Below are positions 44,929 through 55,068 of a DNA stretch of 64,000 bases, piece after piece. How positions within the stretch are numbered: the first letter of the stretch is position 1; every line of letters starts with the position of its first letter. The DNA comes from Alteromonas australica. Its GTDB lineage: Bacteria; Pseudomonadota; Gammaproteobacteria; Enterobacterales; Alteromonadaceae. Location: NCBI RefSeq assembly GCF_000730385.1, contig NZ_CP008849.1:1798001-1862000 (forward strand), written 5' to 3'. The position numbers were made by a program, and so were the translations under genes. The notes beneath the pieces were generated by a model. The model saw only the letters and a list, made by a program, of their open reading frames with translations. It did no database searches and was not told where the DNA came from.

Positions 44929-46299
44929 GTGAGCGCTGTGCAATCTTCTACGTCACCTAACGATTTGTCCTCCCCAAAGACTACGCCTTTAGCCCCTAAC
45001 TTACTGGGCTTAACCCCCATTTTGTTGTTTGTAGTGCTGGTGGTAGCAACAGGCCTACTTACCAACGATATAACGGCTATGCCCATCTTGGTGGCGTTTT
45101 TTATTAGTGCGGGGTATGGATTGTGTTTAAACCCGAAGGGAAAAAAAGAGACATTTGCTGATAAAGTTCAAACGTTTTGCAAAGGCGGCGGTGATAAAAA
45201 TATTATTTTGTTAGTACTGATATTCTTACTTGCTGGCGCATTTTACGCGGTCACTATCGACATTGGTGCCCGTGATGCCACGGTTAATATGGCACTTCAG
45301 TTTGTGCCAAGCGCCATGATTTTACCGGGGCTTTTCCTCATTTGCTGTTTTATTTCTTTTGCAATGGGCACCTCCATGGGCACCATTACTGCCCTTTCAC
45401 CCATCGGCGCTGGCTTGGCTACCAGTTTGGGATTACCCATTGAGTTAGCCCTTGGCATTGTGGTGGGTGGCGCAATGTTTGGTGACAACCTGTCTTTTGT
45501 ATCAGATACCACCATTGCTGCAACCCGAACGCAAGGGGTGATGCTTAAAGACAAATTCAGGGCAAATTTAATGGTGGCGTTACCGGCGTGTTTAGTGACG
45601 CTGGCCTTATTGTTATTCATTGATGTTGATACGTCTGAGTTGGTTGAGGCCGGTGCATATGACCTATGGCGCATTTTACCTTACGTACTTATCATTGTAT
45701 TTGCACTTACCGGCTTTAATGTGATTACTGTATTGGCGGTAGGCATTATTACCGCTTGTGTGGTGGGCTTAGTTCAAGACAGTTTCACCTTGCTTACCAT
45801 GATGCACAGTATTCAAAAAGGCATGGGCTGGATGCAAGATTTGGCCATGATTGCTATTACCATTGGAGGCATAGTGGCACTTATGCATGCTAATGGTGGG
45901 ATAGCTTGGCTTATAGACAGGCTTACCCGTCGAGTAAGCAGCAAAAAAGGGGCAGAGTTCAGTATTGCTGGTTTGGTCAGTTTCTTAGATGTGACAACGG
46001 CAAACAATACGATTGCCATTGTGACCGCCGGCCCCATTGCCCGTGATCTTAATGAAAAGTATGGCGTTGATCCTAGGCGCACCGCCTCACTGCTTGATAT
46101 TTTCTCATGCAGCTTTCAAGGCTTAGTCCCCTATGGCGCACAATTATTGAGCGCTGCTGCCGTTGTCGGTATTTCTCCACTAGCGATAACACCTTATTGT
46201 TGGTATCCCATGCTTATTTTCGTGTTCGGCTTACTGGCTATTTGGTTTAACTTTCCCCAATTCAGCCAAAAAAATGATGACGGGCTAAGCCAAGCTTAG
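44929..46299 (+). CDS. NhaC-type Na+/H+ antiporter
   Basis: A 456-residue inner-membrane protein with about 11-12 helices. The family hallmark GGAMFGDNLSFVSDTTIAATRTQG is at about residues 183-206, with FAMGTSMGTITALSPIG (about 143-159) before it and FLDVTTANNTIAIVTAGPIA (about 351-370) after. This fits the NhaC antiporters of marine bacteria, which use proton and sodium gradients or exchange organic acids. GTG start at 44929; the site upstream is weak. It follows the AraC gene on the same strand. Confidence 0.88.
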   Translation: MSAVQSSTSPNDLSSPKTTPLAPNLLGLTPILLFVVLVVATGLLTNDITAMPILVAFFISAGYGLCLNPKGKKETFADKVQTFCKGGGDKNIILLVLIFLLAGAFYAVTIDIGARDATVNMALQFVPSAMILPGLFLICCFISFAMGTSMGTITALSPIGAGLATSLGLPIELALGIVVGGAMFGDNLSFVSDTTIAATRTQGVMLKDKFRANLMVALPACLVTLALLLFIDVDTSELVEAGAYDLWRILPYVLIIVFALTGFNVITVLAVGIITACVVGLVQDSFTLLTMMHSIQKGMGWMQDLAMIAITIGGIVALMHANGGIAWLIDRLTRRVSSKKGAEFSIAGLVSFLDVTTANNTIAIVTAGPIARDLNEKYGVDPRRTASLLDIFSCSFQGLVPYGAQLLSAAAVVGISPLAITPYCWYPMLIFVFGLLAIWFNFPQFSQKNDDGLSQA

Positions 46300-46408
46300 G
46301 CCGTTATCAGAATTACGCTGGAAATTTCGGTCGGCTTCTTCTAGGATCGTCATCCTTTTTATCACTGCCTTTCAGGGCAAGCCTTACAATAGTCATTAGG
46401 ATGTTATT

Positions 46409-49400
46409 TTGTCTGCACCCATTGCGATTAAACCGCTCTACGAACAACTGGATAACTGCTTAATTAACGATAAATTCAGGCTTAAGCGTCGAATTCAGCA
46501 ATTAGCGAAGCAGATAAAAGACAAGGGTGATAAATCGGCAAATAGCGCGGGTGATGAGCGGCTTGCCGCAGAGCATGAAAAATTGCTCGCAGACCTTCAA
46601 AAGTCGGTGTCAGCGTGTGAACTTCGCCAACAAAATTTACCAGAAGTAAGCTATCCGCCGCTGCCGGTGAGTGACAAAAAAGACGATATTAAGGCCGCCA
46701 TTGCCGCGCACCAGGTGGTAATTGTGGCGGGTGAAACCGGCTCGGGTAAAACCACCCAGTTGCCTAAAATATGCCTTGAGTTAGGGCGGGGCGTGAAGGG
46801 CATGATTGCCCATACACAACCACGGCGACTGGCTGCGCGCAGCGTAGCCACACGTATTGCTGAAGAGTTGAACACACCATTAGGTGAAAAAGTAGGGTTT
46901 AAAATCCGATTTAGCGATCAGGTGAGTGAACGTAGCTACGTGAAACTCATGACGGATGGAATGTTGCTCGCTGAAATGCAACAAGACAGGTTTTTAAATC
47001 AATATGACACCATTATTATTGATGAAGCCCACGAGCGCAGCCTAAACATTGATTTCTTGCTTGGTTACTTGAAACAACTATTGGCGAAGCGCCCCGATTT
47101 AAAGCTTATTATTACCTCAGCGACTATCGATCCGCAGCGCTTTTCTCGGCACTTTAATCATGCCCCTGTAATTGAAGTTAGTGGCCGAACTTACCCCGTT
47201 GAAATTCGCTATCATGACCCCGACGAAGCGAATAATGATGGCGATCAAAGTGATGCCATCGTTAAAGCGGTTGATGAGCTTATGGGCGAAGCGCCTGGGG
47301 ATATTCTGGTGTTTCTGAGTGGAGAGCGCGACATTCGCGATACCCAAGATGCCTTAAGCCGCCAACAATATCGAAATACCGAAATAGTGCCCCTGTACGC
47401 AAGATTGTCAGCGGCGGAACAAAACCGAATTTTTCAATCCCATACGGGCAGGCGCATTGTTCTAGCAACCAACGTTGCGGAAACCTCGCTGACAGTACCG
47501 GGTATTAAATATGTCATCGACCCAGGGACCGCTCGTATTTCTCGTTATAGCGCGAGAAGTAAAGTACAGCGCTTGCCAATTGAACCCATTTCACAAGCTT
47601 CAGCCAACCAAAGGGCAGGGCGATGCGGTCGTGTGTCTGATGGTATTTGTATTCGTTTATACAGTGAACAGGATTATTTAGGGCGTCCAGCTTTTACTGA
47701 CCCAGAAATTCTGCGTACTAATTTGGCGTCGGTTATTCTGCAAATGTTGGCGTTGGGGTTAGGTGATATTGCCGCGTTTCCTTTTGTACAGCCGCCTGAC
47801 AATAGAAACATTAACGATGGCTTTAGGTTGCTTGAAGAAATTCAAGCCATTGGAAAAAGCAAAGGCCGCATGCAGCTTACTAAGTTGGGGCGTCAGATTG
47901 CCCGCCTTCCTATTGACCCCCGTTATGCGCGTATGGTGGTAGAAGCAGAGCGTACCAATGCACTACAAGAGGTTATGGTTATTGCGGCAGGCTTGTCCAT
48001 TCAAGACCCACGAGAGCGTCCACAAGATAAACGCCAGCAAGCCGACGAAAAGCATGCCGAATACGCCGACAAAGACTCAGACTTTATCAGTCTCCTTAAC
48101 GTATGGAACGGCTTTAGAGAACAACAAAATGCCCTTAGCCAAAATCAATTACGAAAATGGTGTAAACAGCAGTTTATCAATTATTTGCGTATGCGCGAAT
48201 GGCAAGACATTGTAAGCCAATTAAAGAAATCCATTGCTGAGTTAGGCTTTGGCATTGTTAAACAAGAGGCCGACTACCAGTCTATTCATCAGGCCATTGC
48301 CAGCGGTTTATTGTCTCACTTAGGCTTTAAAGATAAAGACAGAGAGTACTTAGGTTCTCGCAATACCCGCTTTATGATTTTCCCCGGTTCAGGGTTAGCA
48401 AAGTCACAACCCAAGTGGGTCATGGCTGCGGAGTTAGTCGAAACATCAAAATTGTTCGCCCGTATGGTGGCGAAAATTGATCCTACGTGGATAGAGCCCT
48501 TGGCGGAACATGTGACGCAATCTAGCTTCTCTGAGCCCCATTGGTCGAAAAAACGCGGGGCGGTAATCGCGTTTGAGAAGGTTACCCTGTTTGGTTTACC
48601 CATTGTCATGAAACGGGCCAAAGTGTATAGCCAAATTGACCCACCAGTGTGTCACGACTTATTTATTCGCGAAGCCTTGGTAGAAGGTAATACCAAATTA
48701 AATTTTGCCTTTCTTAAGGACAACCAAGCGCTTCTTGCGCAAGCGGATGAATTTGAGCAAAAGACCCGTCGCAGGGATTTAATCGTTGATGATGAGGAGC
48801 TAGTTAGCTTCTACGCCTCACGAATTCCTACCGATGCCAATAACGAGGCCGGGTTCAAAAAGTGGTTTAAGCTGAAAGGAAGCAATGATGCGCTGACCTT
48901 TAGTGAAGACGACGTTTACAAGCAGCAGCCAGGACAGGCGATAGAAAACGCGTTTCCTGATGTTTGGCGTCAGGGCAATATTACCTTACCTTTGCGCTAT
49001 CACTTCGAACCGAACGCTGAGGATGATGGGGTGACGGTGCTTATACCTTTGCCTGTGTTGAATCAAGTAGAAGAGGTAGGCTTCGATTGGCAGGTTCCTG
49101 GGTTGCGCCATGACCGCATTGTGGCCATGATTCGTTCACTGCCAAAGCGTTTACGTCGTAATTTTGTGCCTGCCCCGAATTTTGCCGATGCTTGCATGGC
49201 CGATATGAGTGAAACCGATAAAAACGGGCGTCCTATATCGCTAGTGGAAGCAGTAACGCATAAGCTTCGTAAAATGACCGGTATAACCATTGATGAAGAA
49301 GAGTGGAATTTTGCTGCGCTAGATAAGCATTTAATCATGCATTTTGCGGTGGTGGATGATGATGGCAATGTGATTGCTAAAAACGACAGTTTGCATGAGT

Positions 49401-50332
49401 TGAAACAAGCTTGTGCGGGGCAAGTTAAGCAAACCTTTGAAAAAGCAGCCACCCCAGAGTTAGAGCGAAATGACTTGGTGGAATGGGATTTTGATCGCTT
49501 ACCCACCACTTTTGTGCAAAAGGTAGGCGGCTTTGAGGTTCAGGCATTCCCTGCATTAGTTGAGCGCGGGGACAAAGTTGATATTGCGCTGATTGATGAA
49601 CAAGAAAAAGCACAGGCATTGCATCGAAAGGGGGTCAATGTTCTGATAAAAAATGCCATGCCTTCGCCGCTCAATTATTTACAAAACAAACTGCCAAATA
49701 AAGCCAAGTTGGGATTGTATTTCAACCCTTTTGGGCAAATAAAAGCGTTAGTTGATGACTGCATCTTTGCCGGTATTGATGCGTTGGTAGGCGACTATAC
49801 GCAGCAGCATCAAACTGACGTGCGAAGCAAAGCCGACTTTGACGCATGTGTGGATGAAGTCAGAGCAAACATAAACGACAGGGTACTGCATATTGCCACT
49901 CAGGTTGAAAAAGGGTTAACCCTTGCTCATCAATGCCAAAAGCAAATGAAAGGGAATGTGCCGCTTACTATGATTAATGCATTGGGTGATTGTAAAGCGC
50001 ACCTCGCGTCTTTGGTTTTCCCTGGTTTCGTCTCATCCATTGGTGAAGCAAGGCTTGATGATTGGAATCGATACATAACAGGGCTTTCCCGTCGTTTGGA
50101 AAAGCTGCCTATCGATCCGAATAAAGATCGCATGCACCAAATGACCATTGAAAAAGCCACGGCTGAATGGGAAAAAGCGTGCGCTAAATATCCAAAAGGG
50201 AAGGTTCCGCAAGGGCTGCTGGACGTGCGCTGGATGATAGAGGAATTGCGTGTGTCGTTATTTGCGCAGCAATTAGGAACGGCATACCCCATTTCGGCAA
50301 AACGAATTTCACTTTTTTTGGCTGACTTTTAA
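46409..50332 (+). CDS. hrpA: ATP-dependent RNA helicase HrpA
   Basis: A 1307-residue DEAH helicase, close to the 1300 of E. coli HrpA, which rescues stalled ribosomes and processes some mRNAs. Walker A GETGSGKTTQ is near residues 109-118, DEAH near 206-209, SATIDPQRFSRHF near 234 and QRAGRCGR near 399-406. The helicase-associated domain and the large C-terminal DUF3418 region follow. The start is TTG 46409, with AGGA 9 nt upstream; the protein opening and length agree with the family. It stands alone, with a two-tier hairpin after its stop. Confidence 0.96.
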   Translation: MSAPIAIKPLYEQLDNCLINDKFRLKRRIQQLAKQIKDKGDKSANSAGDERLAAEHEKLLADLQKSVSACELRQQNLPEVSYPPLPVSDKKDDIKAAIAAHQVVIVAGETGSGKTTQLPKICLELGRGVKGMIAHTQPRRLAARSVATRIAEELNTPLGEKVGFKIRFSDQVSERSYVKLMTDGMLLAEMQQDRFLNQYDTIIIDEAHERSLNIDFLLGYLKQLLAKRPDLKLIITSATIDPQRFSRHFNHAPVIEVSGRTYPVEIRYHDPDEANNDGDQSDAIVKAVDELMGEAPGDILVFLSGERDIRDTQDALSRQQYRNTEIVPLYARLSAAEQNRIFQSHTGRRIVLATNVAETSLTVPGIKYVIDPGTARISRYSARSKVQRLPIEPISQASANQRAGRCGRVSDGICIRLYSEQDYLGRPAFTDPEILRTNLASVILQMLALGLGDIAAFPFVQPPDNRNINDGFRLLEEIQAIGKSKGRMQLTKLGRQIARLPIDPRYARMVVEAERTNALQEVMVIAAGLSIQDPRERPQDKRQQADEKHAEYADKDSDFISLLNVWNGFREQQNALSQNQLRKWCKQQFINYLRMREWQDIVSQLKKSIAELGFGIVKQEADYQSIHQAIASGLLSHLGFKDKDREYLGSRNTRFMIFPGSGLAKSQPKWVMAAELVETSKLFARMVAKIDPTWIEPLAEHVTQSSFSEPHWSKKRGAVIAFEKVTLFGLPIVMKRAKVYSQIDPPVCHDLFIREALVEGNTKLNFAFLKDNQALLAQADEFEQKTRRRDLIVDDEELVSFYASRIPTDANNEAGFKKWFKLKGSNDALTFSEDDVYKQQPGQAIENAFPDVWRQGNITLPLRYHFEPNAEDDGVTVLIPLPVLNQVEEVGFDWQVPGLRHDRIVAMIRSLPKRLRRNFVPAPNFADACMADMSETDKNGRPISLVEAVTHKLRKMTGITIDEEEWNFAALDKHLIMHFAVVDDDGNVIAKNDSLHELKQACAGQVKQTFEKAATPELERNDLVEWDFDRLPTTFVQKVGGFEVQAFPALVERGDKVDIALIDEQEKAQALHRKGVNVLIKNAMPSPLNYLQNKLPNKAKLGLYFNPFGQIKALVDDCIFAGIDALVGDYTQQHQTDVRSKADFDACVDEVRANINDRVLHIATQVEKGLTLAHQCQKQMKGNVPLTMINALGDCKAHLASLVFPGFVSSIGEARLDDWNRYITGLSRRLEKLPIDPNKDRMHQMTIEKATAEWEKACAKYPKGKVPQGLLDVRWMIEELRVSLFAQQLGTAYPISAKRISLFLADF

Positions 50333-50336
50333 TCGC

Positions 50337-50386
50337 GCTAGCAACATGAATACTAAGTGTTTTTTGCAACACTTTGTGATGCTAGC
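50337..50386. repeat. Two-tier stem-loop after hrpA
   Basis: An outer stem GCTAGCA/TGCTAGC (50337-50343, 50380-50386) encloses an inner stem AAGTGTT/AACACTT (50355-50361, 50368-50374) with a TTTTGC loop. No final T-run, so it may be an mRNA 3' structure rather than a terminator. Confidence 0.5.
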
Positions 50387-50496
50387 CAATGCCGCGCGAA
50401 GGGATATTTGCTTGGCCAGATTGACAACGGCAGCGCATCGCCCTATAACAAGAAGAGCGTTTGAGGTTTACGGATAAGGTATCAGGAGAAGTAGAG

Positions 50497-50799
50497 ATGT
50501 TGGGATATGACGATAAGCGCAATTTTTTCAGGATGATGGTAAATTCGCCTTGTCAGTTGCAGGTTACCGACGATGAATCAAGTCGTACAATGCAAGCCAT
50601 GTGTAAGGACATTAGTGCGACGGGTATGTCACTAGAAGTTGATGAGCCATCCATCGAAATAGGCACCCAAGTGAGTGTTGCTATTGACTCACCCAGCTCT
50701 CAAGTTCCTTCTCTTGCTGCCATTGCCACTGTGGTGCGCTGTGTGCCAGAAGGCGACTCTAGTTGCATTGTTGGCGTTGAAATTTCTGAGATGAAATAA
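50497..50799 (+). CDS. Small PilZ-domain c-di-GMP receptor
   Basis: A 100-residue single-domain PilZ protein with an intact c-di-GMP site: RNFFR (about 8-12, the RxxxR motif) and DISATG (about 41-46, the (D/N)xSxxG motif). It probably acts by binding c-di-GMP and touching a partner; the partner is unknown. I start at ATG 50497 because AGGAG lies 8 nt upstream; TTG at 50461 would add residues with no support. It has its own terminator. Confidence 0.85.
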   Translation: MLGYDDKRNFFRMMVNSPCQLQVTDDESSRTMQAMCKDISATGMSLEVDEPSIEIGTQVSVAIDSPSSQVPSLAAIATVVRCVPEGDSSCIVGVEISEMK

Positions 50800-50851
50800 C
50801 ACCCTGTTGGGTTATTTCAGGGCAGGGGCACAGTATTGACGAGGCTGTGCT

Positions 50852-50889
50852 AAAAGGGCGAGAATAGGGCTTACCTGTCTCGCCTTTTT
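50852..50889 (+). terminator. Intrinsic terminator after the PilZ gene
   Basis: GGCGAGA/TCTCGCC stem with A-run before and five Ts after. Confidence 0.85.
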
Positions 50890-50951
50890 GTTGATTCTAA
50901 AAATACAATTAACGCATTCAATTAAATCGTTTGTCTTTTTCTTCCCTATTC

Positions 50952-50970
50952 GATAATAATTCTCATTAAC
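50952..50970 (+). promoter_or_regulatory. Fur box upstream of the DUF2061 gene
   Basis: GATAATAATTCTCATTAAC matches the 19-bp Fur consensus at 15 positions by hand count, and the 7-1-7 form at 12 of 14. It lies 32 nt before the start codon. Confidence 0.6.
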
Positions 50971-51002
50971 ATCTTTTGAGAACTTATTCAGGAACCATCA
51001 TT

Positions 51003-51230
51003 ATGAAAAAGACAATCACTTTTGCCGTTATGCACTTTTCCGTGGCATTTACCGTGGCGTACTTATTAACAGGCAGCCTTGTCGTCGGTGGCGCAGTGGC
51101 GCTTGTTGAACCGGCGATTAACACGGTGGCATTTTATTTCCACGAACTGGTATGGAAAAAAATTGAAAGCACTAAGGCCGATAACCAGCAAGAAGAAGGG
51201 TTCGGCCAAGCGATGACATTGGCGTCTTAA
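51003..51230 (+). CDS. DUF2061 small membrane protein
   Basis: A 75-residue protein with two hydrophobic segments (about 5-22 and 24-41) and the DUF2061 pattern: FAVMHFSVAFTVAYLLTGSLVVGGAVALVEPAINTVAFYFHE, then a basic-acidic cytoplasmic tail. The function of the family is unknown. The start ATG 51003 has AGGA 9 nt upstream; the reading from 50976 adds nine residues without support. A Fur box lies directly upstream, so iron control is likely. Confidence 0.82.
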   Translation: MKKTITFAVMHFSVAFTVAYLLTGSLVVGGAVALVEPAINTVAFYFHELVWKKIESTKADNQQEEGFGQAMTLAS

Positions 51231-51312
51231 TTTCACCGTTTAGTGGCAAGCTATTCCATAGATGACTTTGCTATGCCTTTCATTACTGTGGTGATAAGAG
51301 AGCCCAATTGTG

Positions 51313-52503
51313 TTAATCAGTGACTTCGCACACCAAGCCTTTGAGATAATATCCTTCAGGGTAGCTGCCAATAATAGGGTGGTCGGAGGCTTGGCTTAAA
51401 CGCCCCACAATTTTAATGGTTCGCCCCGCGTCAAGGGCAGCATCTGCCACAATTTTCTGAAATAAATCGGCAGGCATTAACCCTGAACAACTAAACGTAA
51501 GTAACAAGCCTCCAGCTTTAACGGCATGAATGCCATACATATTGATATCTTTGTACCCTCGCGAGGCTCTATTTAACGTAGCTTTACTGTCGACAAATTT
51601 TGGTGGGTCAAGAATGACCATGTCAAATTGTGTCCCCTCTTCGTGATAGGCTCGCAGTGCTTTAAATACGTCTTTGTTCACATAGTGACTTTTACTGGCA
51701 TCGAGATGATTGATGTCCACATGATGTTTGGCCAAATCTAGCGCGGGTTGCGACACATCCACATTAGTCACCGAGGCTGCACCACCGGCCAATGCATAGC
51801 ATGAAAATGTGCCCGTGTAGCTGAAGCAGTTTAAAACGTGAGCATCTTTCGCAAAATGACCGGCCGCGGCGCGGCTGTCTCTTTGGTCTAAATAAAACCC
51901 TGTTTTATGACCATTAACAATATCCACCACGATGGATAAGCCATTTTCTTTTACGGTAACCTGCTCGGGCGGATTACCAGCCAATACACCAGTGACAGGG
52001 GCGAGACCTTCCTTTTTCCTTACGTCTACATCACTTCGCTCATACACATGGGTGTCAGGTAAAAGCTTGGTGATGGCCCACACAATTTTACTTCGGTGCT
52101 TTTCTGCGCCCGCGCTTAACAGTTGAACCACGGCAACATTGTCGTACACATCAATAGTGACACCGGGTAAGCCATCGCTTTCCGACGCAATCCAGCGAAA
52201 AGCGTTGGTTTGAGTGGGGTCGAAAAGCCGCCGTCTTAGTGACAGAGCAGCGTCCATTTTTCTTAAGAAAAAGCCGTTATCGATACTTTCCTCTTTTTTA
52301 AACGTCCACATGCGAACACGAATTTGCGAATCAGGCGAAAAAGCACCGCGGCCCAACCAATCACCATTAGCATCAAACACCTCTACGGTATCGCCACTTT
52401 TGGCGCGCCCTTTGACTTCGGCAATGGCGCTTTCAAATACCCAAGGGTGACGGCGTCTAAGGGATTTATCTCTATTCGTGTTTAAAACGATGTGTGCTGA
52501 CAT
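51313..52503 (-). CDS. rlmI: 23S rRNA (cytosine1962-C5)-methyltransferase RlmI
   Basis: A 396-residue SAM-dependent rRNA methylase. An N-terminal PUA domain (about 1-75, opening LRRRHPWVFESAI) is followed by the Rossmann methylase. The SAM site is NCFSYTGTFSCYALAGGAASVTNVD (about 225-249), the catalytic DPPKF is near 304-308 and TFSCSG near 338-343 carries the likely catalytic Cys. The start ATG 52503 has GAGAG close upstream. It stands alone, convergent with the DUF2061 gene and divergent from the oxidoreductase gene. Confidence 0.93.
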   Translation of the reverse strand: MSAHIVLNTNRDKSLRRRHPWVFESAIAEVKGRAKSGDTVEVFDANGDWLGRGAFSPDSQIRVRMWTFKKEESIDNGFFLRKMDAALSLRRRLFDPTQTNAFRWIASESDGLPGVTIDVYDNVAVVQLLSAGAEKHRSKIVWAITKLLPDTHVYERSDVDVRKKEGLAPVTGVLAGNPPEQVTVKENGLSIVVDIVNGHKTGFYLDQRDSRAAAGHFAKDAHVLNCFSYTGTFSCYALAGGAASVTNVDVSQPALDLAKHHVDINHLDASKSHYVNKDVFKALRAYHEEGTQFDMVILDPPKFVDSKATLNRASRGYKDINMYGIHAVKAGGLLLTFSCSGLMPADLFQKIVADAALDAGRTIKIVGRLSQASDHPIIGSYPEGYYLKGLVCEVTD

Positions 52504-52737
52504 GTGACTCTCTGTTTTCGTATATCGCTAAGGCAAGGGGGCAAACGTTGCGACACCCTCCGAAGTGCAAAGTCTCGCACCCGCCTGTGTTTAGCGGCGA
52601 AGTATAGCGATTATTGCAATCCTGTGCGACCATTTACGCCTGAGTTAGACGCGGGATGGCCTAGTGTGTCAAAAATCTGTGTGCGATTTTCGCCATGCTT
52701 ACGTATTAGCGTTATTCATTAGGTAAAAAGGAAAAAC

Positions 52738-53718
52738 ATGCGATTTGTCGACTACCAAAAAGGCGGAGAGCCTGATTCACTTTTTATTGCCCAAGCCGAA
52801 GCGCCTGCACTCACAGCGGGTAAGGTAAGGGTAAGGGTGCGTGGGTTTGGGATTAACCGTGCAGATACGTTACAGCGGCAAGGTCGCTATCCTCCACCGC
52901 CGGGGGAAAGTGAAATTTTGGGCCTTGAGGTTGCTGGCACAGTGATAGAGGTGGCTGATGATGTCAATCATTGGAAAGTGGGCGACAATGTATTTGGCTT
53001 AGTGGCCGGTGGCGGCTATGCGGAAGAAGTGGTGGTGCTAAGTTCTCATTTAATGCCAATGCCGGAAGCGCTTAGTTTTGCTGAGGCTGCTGGTTTAGCC
53101 GAAGTGTTTTTAACCGCCTTTCAATGTTTACGGACGATTGCCCATGTCAAACCCGCAGACAAGGTGTTAATACATGGTGGTGCGAGCGGGGTAGGTTTGG
53201 CGGCCACTCAGTTATGTCGGCTTTGGGGAATTGAGGCTGCCGTTACCGCGTCATCGCCTGAAAAACTAGCGTACTGTGAACAAAATGGTGCCGCACTTTG
53301 CATAAACTACACTCAAGATGATTTTGCGAAAGTGATTAACCAAGCCTGGCCGGAAGGTGTCAGCATGGTATTAGATATGGTGGCGGGCGACTATCTTAAT
53401 CGCAACCTGTCAGTGTTACGTCAAGACGGTATAGTGGTGTACCTTGCTATGCTTGCCGGGCGCTATGCCGATAATCTCGATATGGCGTTATTGCTGGGTA
53501 AACGTGCCCGAATACAGGGCACAACATTGAGAAACAGAAGCGATGAGTACAAAAGTCAGTTGGTGGCGGATTTTAGCGCCACTTGTTTACCGGCGTTCAA
53601 CAGCGGTGCTCTGAAGGTCAACTTAGACACCCAATACCGTATTGACGATATTGCAAAGGCGCACCAACGTTTAGAGCACAATAACACCCAAGGTAAACTT
53701 GTGGTGTGTTGGTCTTAA
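52738..53718 (+). CDS. NAD(P)H-quinone oxidoreductase, PIG3 type
   Basis: A 326-residue zinc-free medium-chain dehydrogenase/reductase. [29 protein letters not shown] (about 40-68) is the PIG3-type opening. The nucleotide-binding motif is [17 protein letters not shown] (about 143-159). It likely reduces quinones with NADPH. The start has AAGGAAAAA upstream. Its stop codon shares the TTAA tetranucleotide with the rnhA stop on the other strand, so the two genes overlap by 4 nt at their 3' ends. Confidence 0.9.
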   Translation: MRFVDYQKGGEPDSLFIAQAEAPALTAGKVRVRVRGFGINRADTLQRQGRYPPPPGESEILGLEVAGTVIEVADDVNHWKVGDNVFGLVAGGGYAEEVVVLSSHLMPMPEALSFAEAAGLAEVFLTAFQCLRTIAHVKPADKVLIHGGASGVGLAATQLCRLWGIEAAVTASSPEKLAYCEQNGAALCINYTQDDFAKVINQAWPEGVSMVLDMVAGDYLNRNLSVLRQDGIVVYLAMLAGRYADNLDMALLLGKRARIQGTTLRNRSDEYKSQLVADFSATCLPAFNSGALKVNLDTQYRIDDIAKAHQRLEHNNTQGKLVVCWS

Positions 53719-54191
53719 GCGCCCACGAAGCCTTCATCAGGTGTGGTGGGTTTCGATTCTGCGGCGGTGCGGGCTAAGGTATCGCATCGCTCGTTTTCAG
53801 GGTGGCCAGAATGGCCTTTAACCCAATGCCAGTTAACGTTATGAGCTTTGACTGCTTCATCTAAGCGTTTCCACAAATCGGCATTCTTTACGGCTTTTTT
53901 ATCTGCGGTTCGCCAGCCATTTTTTCGCCAGTTGTGGATCCATTGGTTAATGCCATTTTTCACATACTGGCTATCTGTAGTGAGTTCTACGTTGCAGGCT
54001 TCGGTTAAGCTATTAAGTGCTTCAATGGGCGCGAGTAGCTCCATCCGGTTATTGGTGGTGTGCGCAAAGCCATGGCTCAGTTCCTTTCGATGCCCTTTGT
54101 AAATCAATACTGCGCCATAACCGCCCGGCCCAGGGTTGCCAAGACATGAGCCATCAGTAAATATGTGAATTGTTTTGTTTGACACAGCCAC
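53715..54191 (-). CDS. rnhA: Ribonuclease HI
   Basis: Cleaves RNA in RNA/DNA hybrids. 158 residues (155 in E. coli). The four carboxylates are visible: [11 protein letters not shown] (Asp 12), NNRMELLA (Glu about 50), [11 protein letters not shown] (Asp about 72) and ERCDTLAR (Asp about 136), with KGHSGH before the last. It is divergent from dnaQ, the arrangement widely found in gammaproteobacteria. Confidence 0.97.
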   Translation of the reverse strand: MAVSNKTIHIFTDGSCLGNPGPGGYGAVLIYKGHRKELSHGFAHTTNNRMELLAPIEALNSLTEACNVELTTDSQYVKNGINQWIHNWRKNGWRTADKKAVKNADLWKRLDEAVKAHNVNWHWVKGHSGHPENERCDTLARTAAESKPTTPDEGFVGA

Positions 54192-54285
54192 CTCTTAAAT
54201 TTTTTATCGGAATTGCGCTTTTCCCTTAGCCTAGCGCAAAGGGGTTGATATACTAACAAAAAATATTCGTTGCAGCAGAGGTATC

Positions 54286-55005
54286 ATGCGTCAGATTGTT
54301 TTAGATACAGAAACCACCGGTATTGAGCCTAAAGAAGGTCACCGCATCATTGAAATCGGGTGTGTAGAAGTGGTGAACCGTAAGCTAACGGGGAATCACT
54401 TTCATGTTTACATCAACCCTGGACGTCAAATAGAACAAGAAGCCATAGAGGTGCACGGGATCACTAATGAGTTTTTGCAAGACAAGCCTGTCTTTGCAGA
54501 TGTCGCTCAAGATTTCGTGAATTTTATCCGAGGCGCGCAACTGGTTATTCATAATGCGCCCTTTGACGTGGGCTTTATGGATCACGAATTTGCCATGGAG
54601 CCGTCCACGAAAGGTGTCGTGACTCGAGATATATGCGACGTTTTAGATACTCTGATGTTAGCGCGCAAGATGCACCCGGGGCAAAAAAACAACCTTGATG
54701 CATTGTGTCGCCGGTACGGTATAGACAACAGCCACCGAACACTGCACGGCGCGTTATTGGATGCTGAAATATTGGCTGACGTTTACCTGCTTATGACCGG
54801 TGGGCAAACTAAGCTTAAATTAGCGTCAAGTGGCAGTAGTGAAGGTGATAGTAATGAAGTACGCCCAATCCAACGTACTGCAAATAAATTAAAGGTTATT
54901 AAAGCCAGCGCCGATGAGTTACTACAGCATGAAGCGCGCCTAGATATCGTAAAAGATGCCGGTGGCAAATGCTTATGGCGTCCAGACAGCGTGGAGCCTT
55001 CATAA
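54286..55005 (+). CDS. dnaQ: DNA polymerase III epsilon subunit (proofreading exonuclease)
   Basis: A 239-residue DEDDh exonuclease of the replicative polymerase. Exo I VLDTETTGIEPKEGHRIIEIG (5-25), Exo II HNAPFDVGFMDHE (about 97-109) and Exo III HGALLDAEILADVYL (about 154-168) are complete. The C-terminal tail for binding the alpha subunit follows. The start has AGAGG upstream. It is divergent from rnhA and followed by the TIGR03503 gene. Confidence 0.97.
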   Translation: MRQIVLDTETTGIEPKEGHRIIEIGCVEVVNRKLTGNHFHVYINPGRQIEQEAIEVHGITNEFLQDKPVFADVAQDFVNFIRGAQLVIHNAPFDVGFMDHEFAMEPSTKGVVTRDICDVLDTLMLARKMHPGQKNNLDALCRRYGIDNSHRTLHGALLDAEILADVYLLMTGGQTKLKLASSGSSEGDSNEVRPIQRTANKLKVIKASADELLQHEARLDIVKDAGGKCLWRPDSVEPS

Positions 55006-55068
55006 TCGAACGTACTTAGTACAGCTAAAAATATCGGCCACAGCAATTAGGTAATAGGAGAGCAGCGA

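Noticed and set aside
48316-50372. Several 60-150-codon minus-strand readings over hrpA.
   Set aside because: They are antisense to a confidently identified helicase gene and lack start signals.
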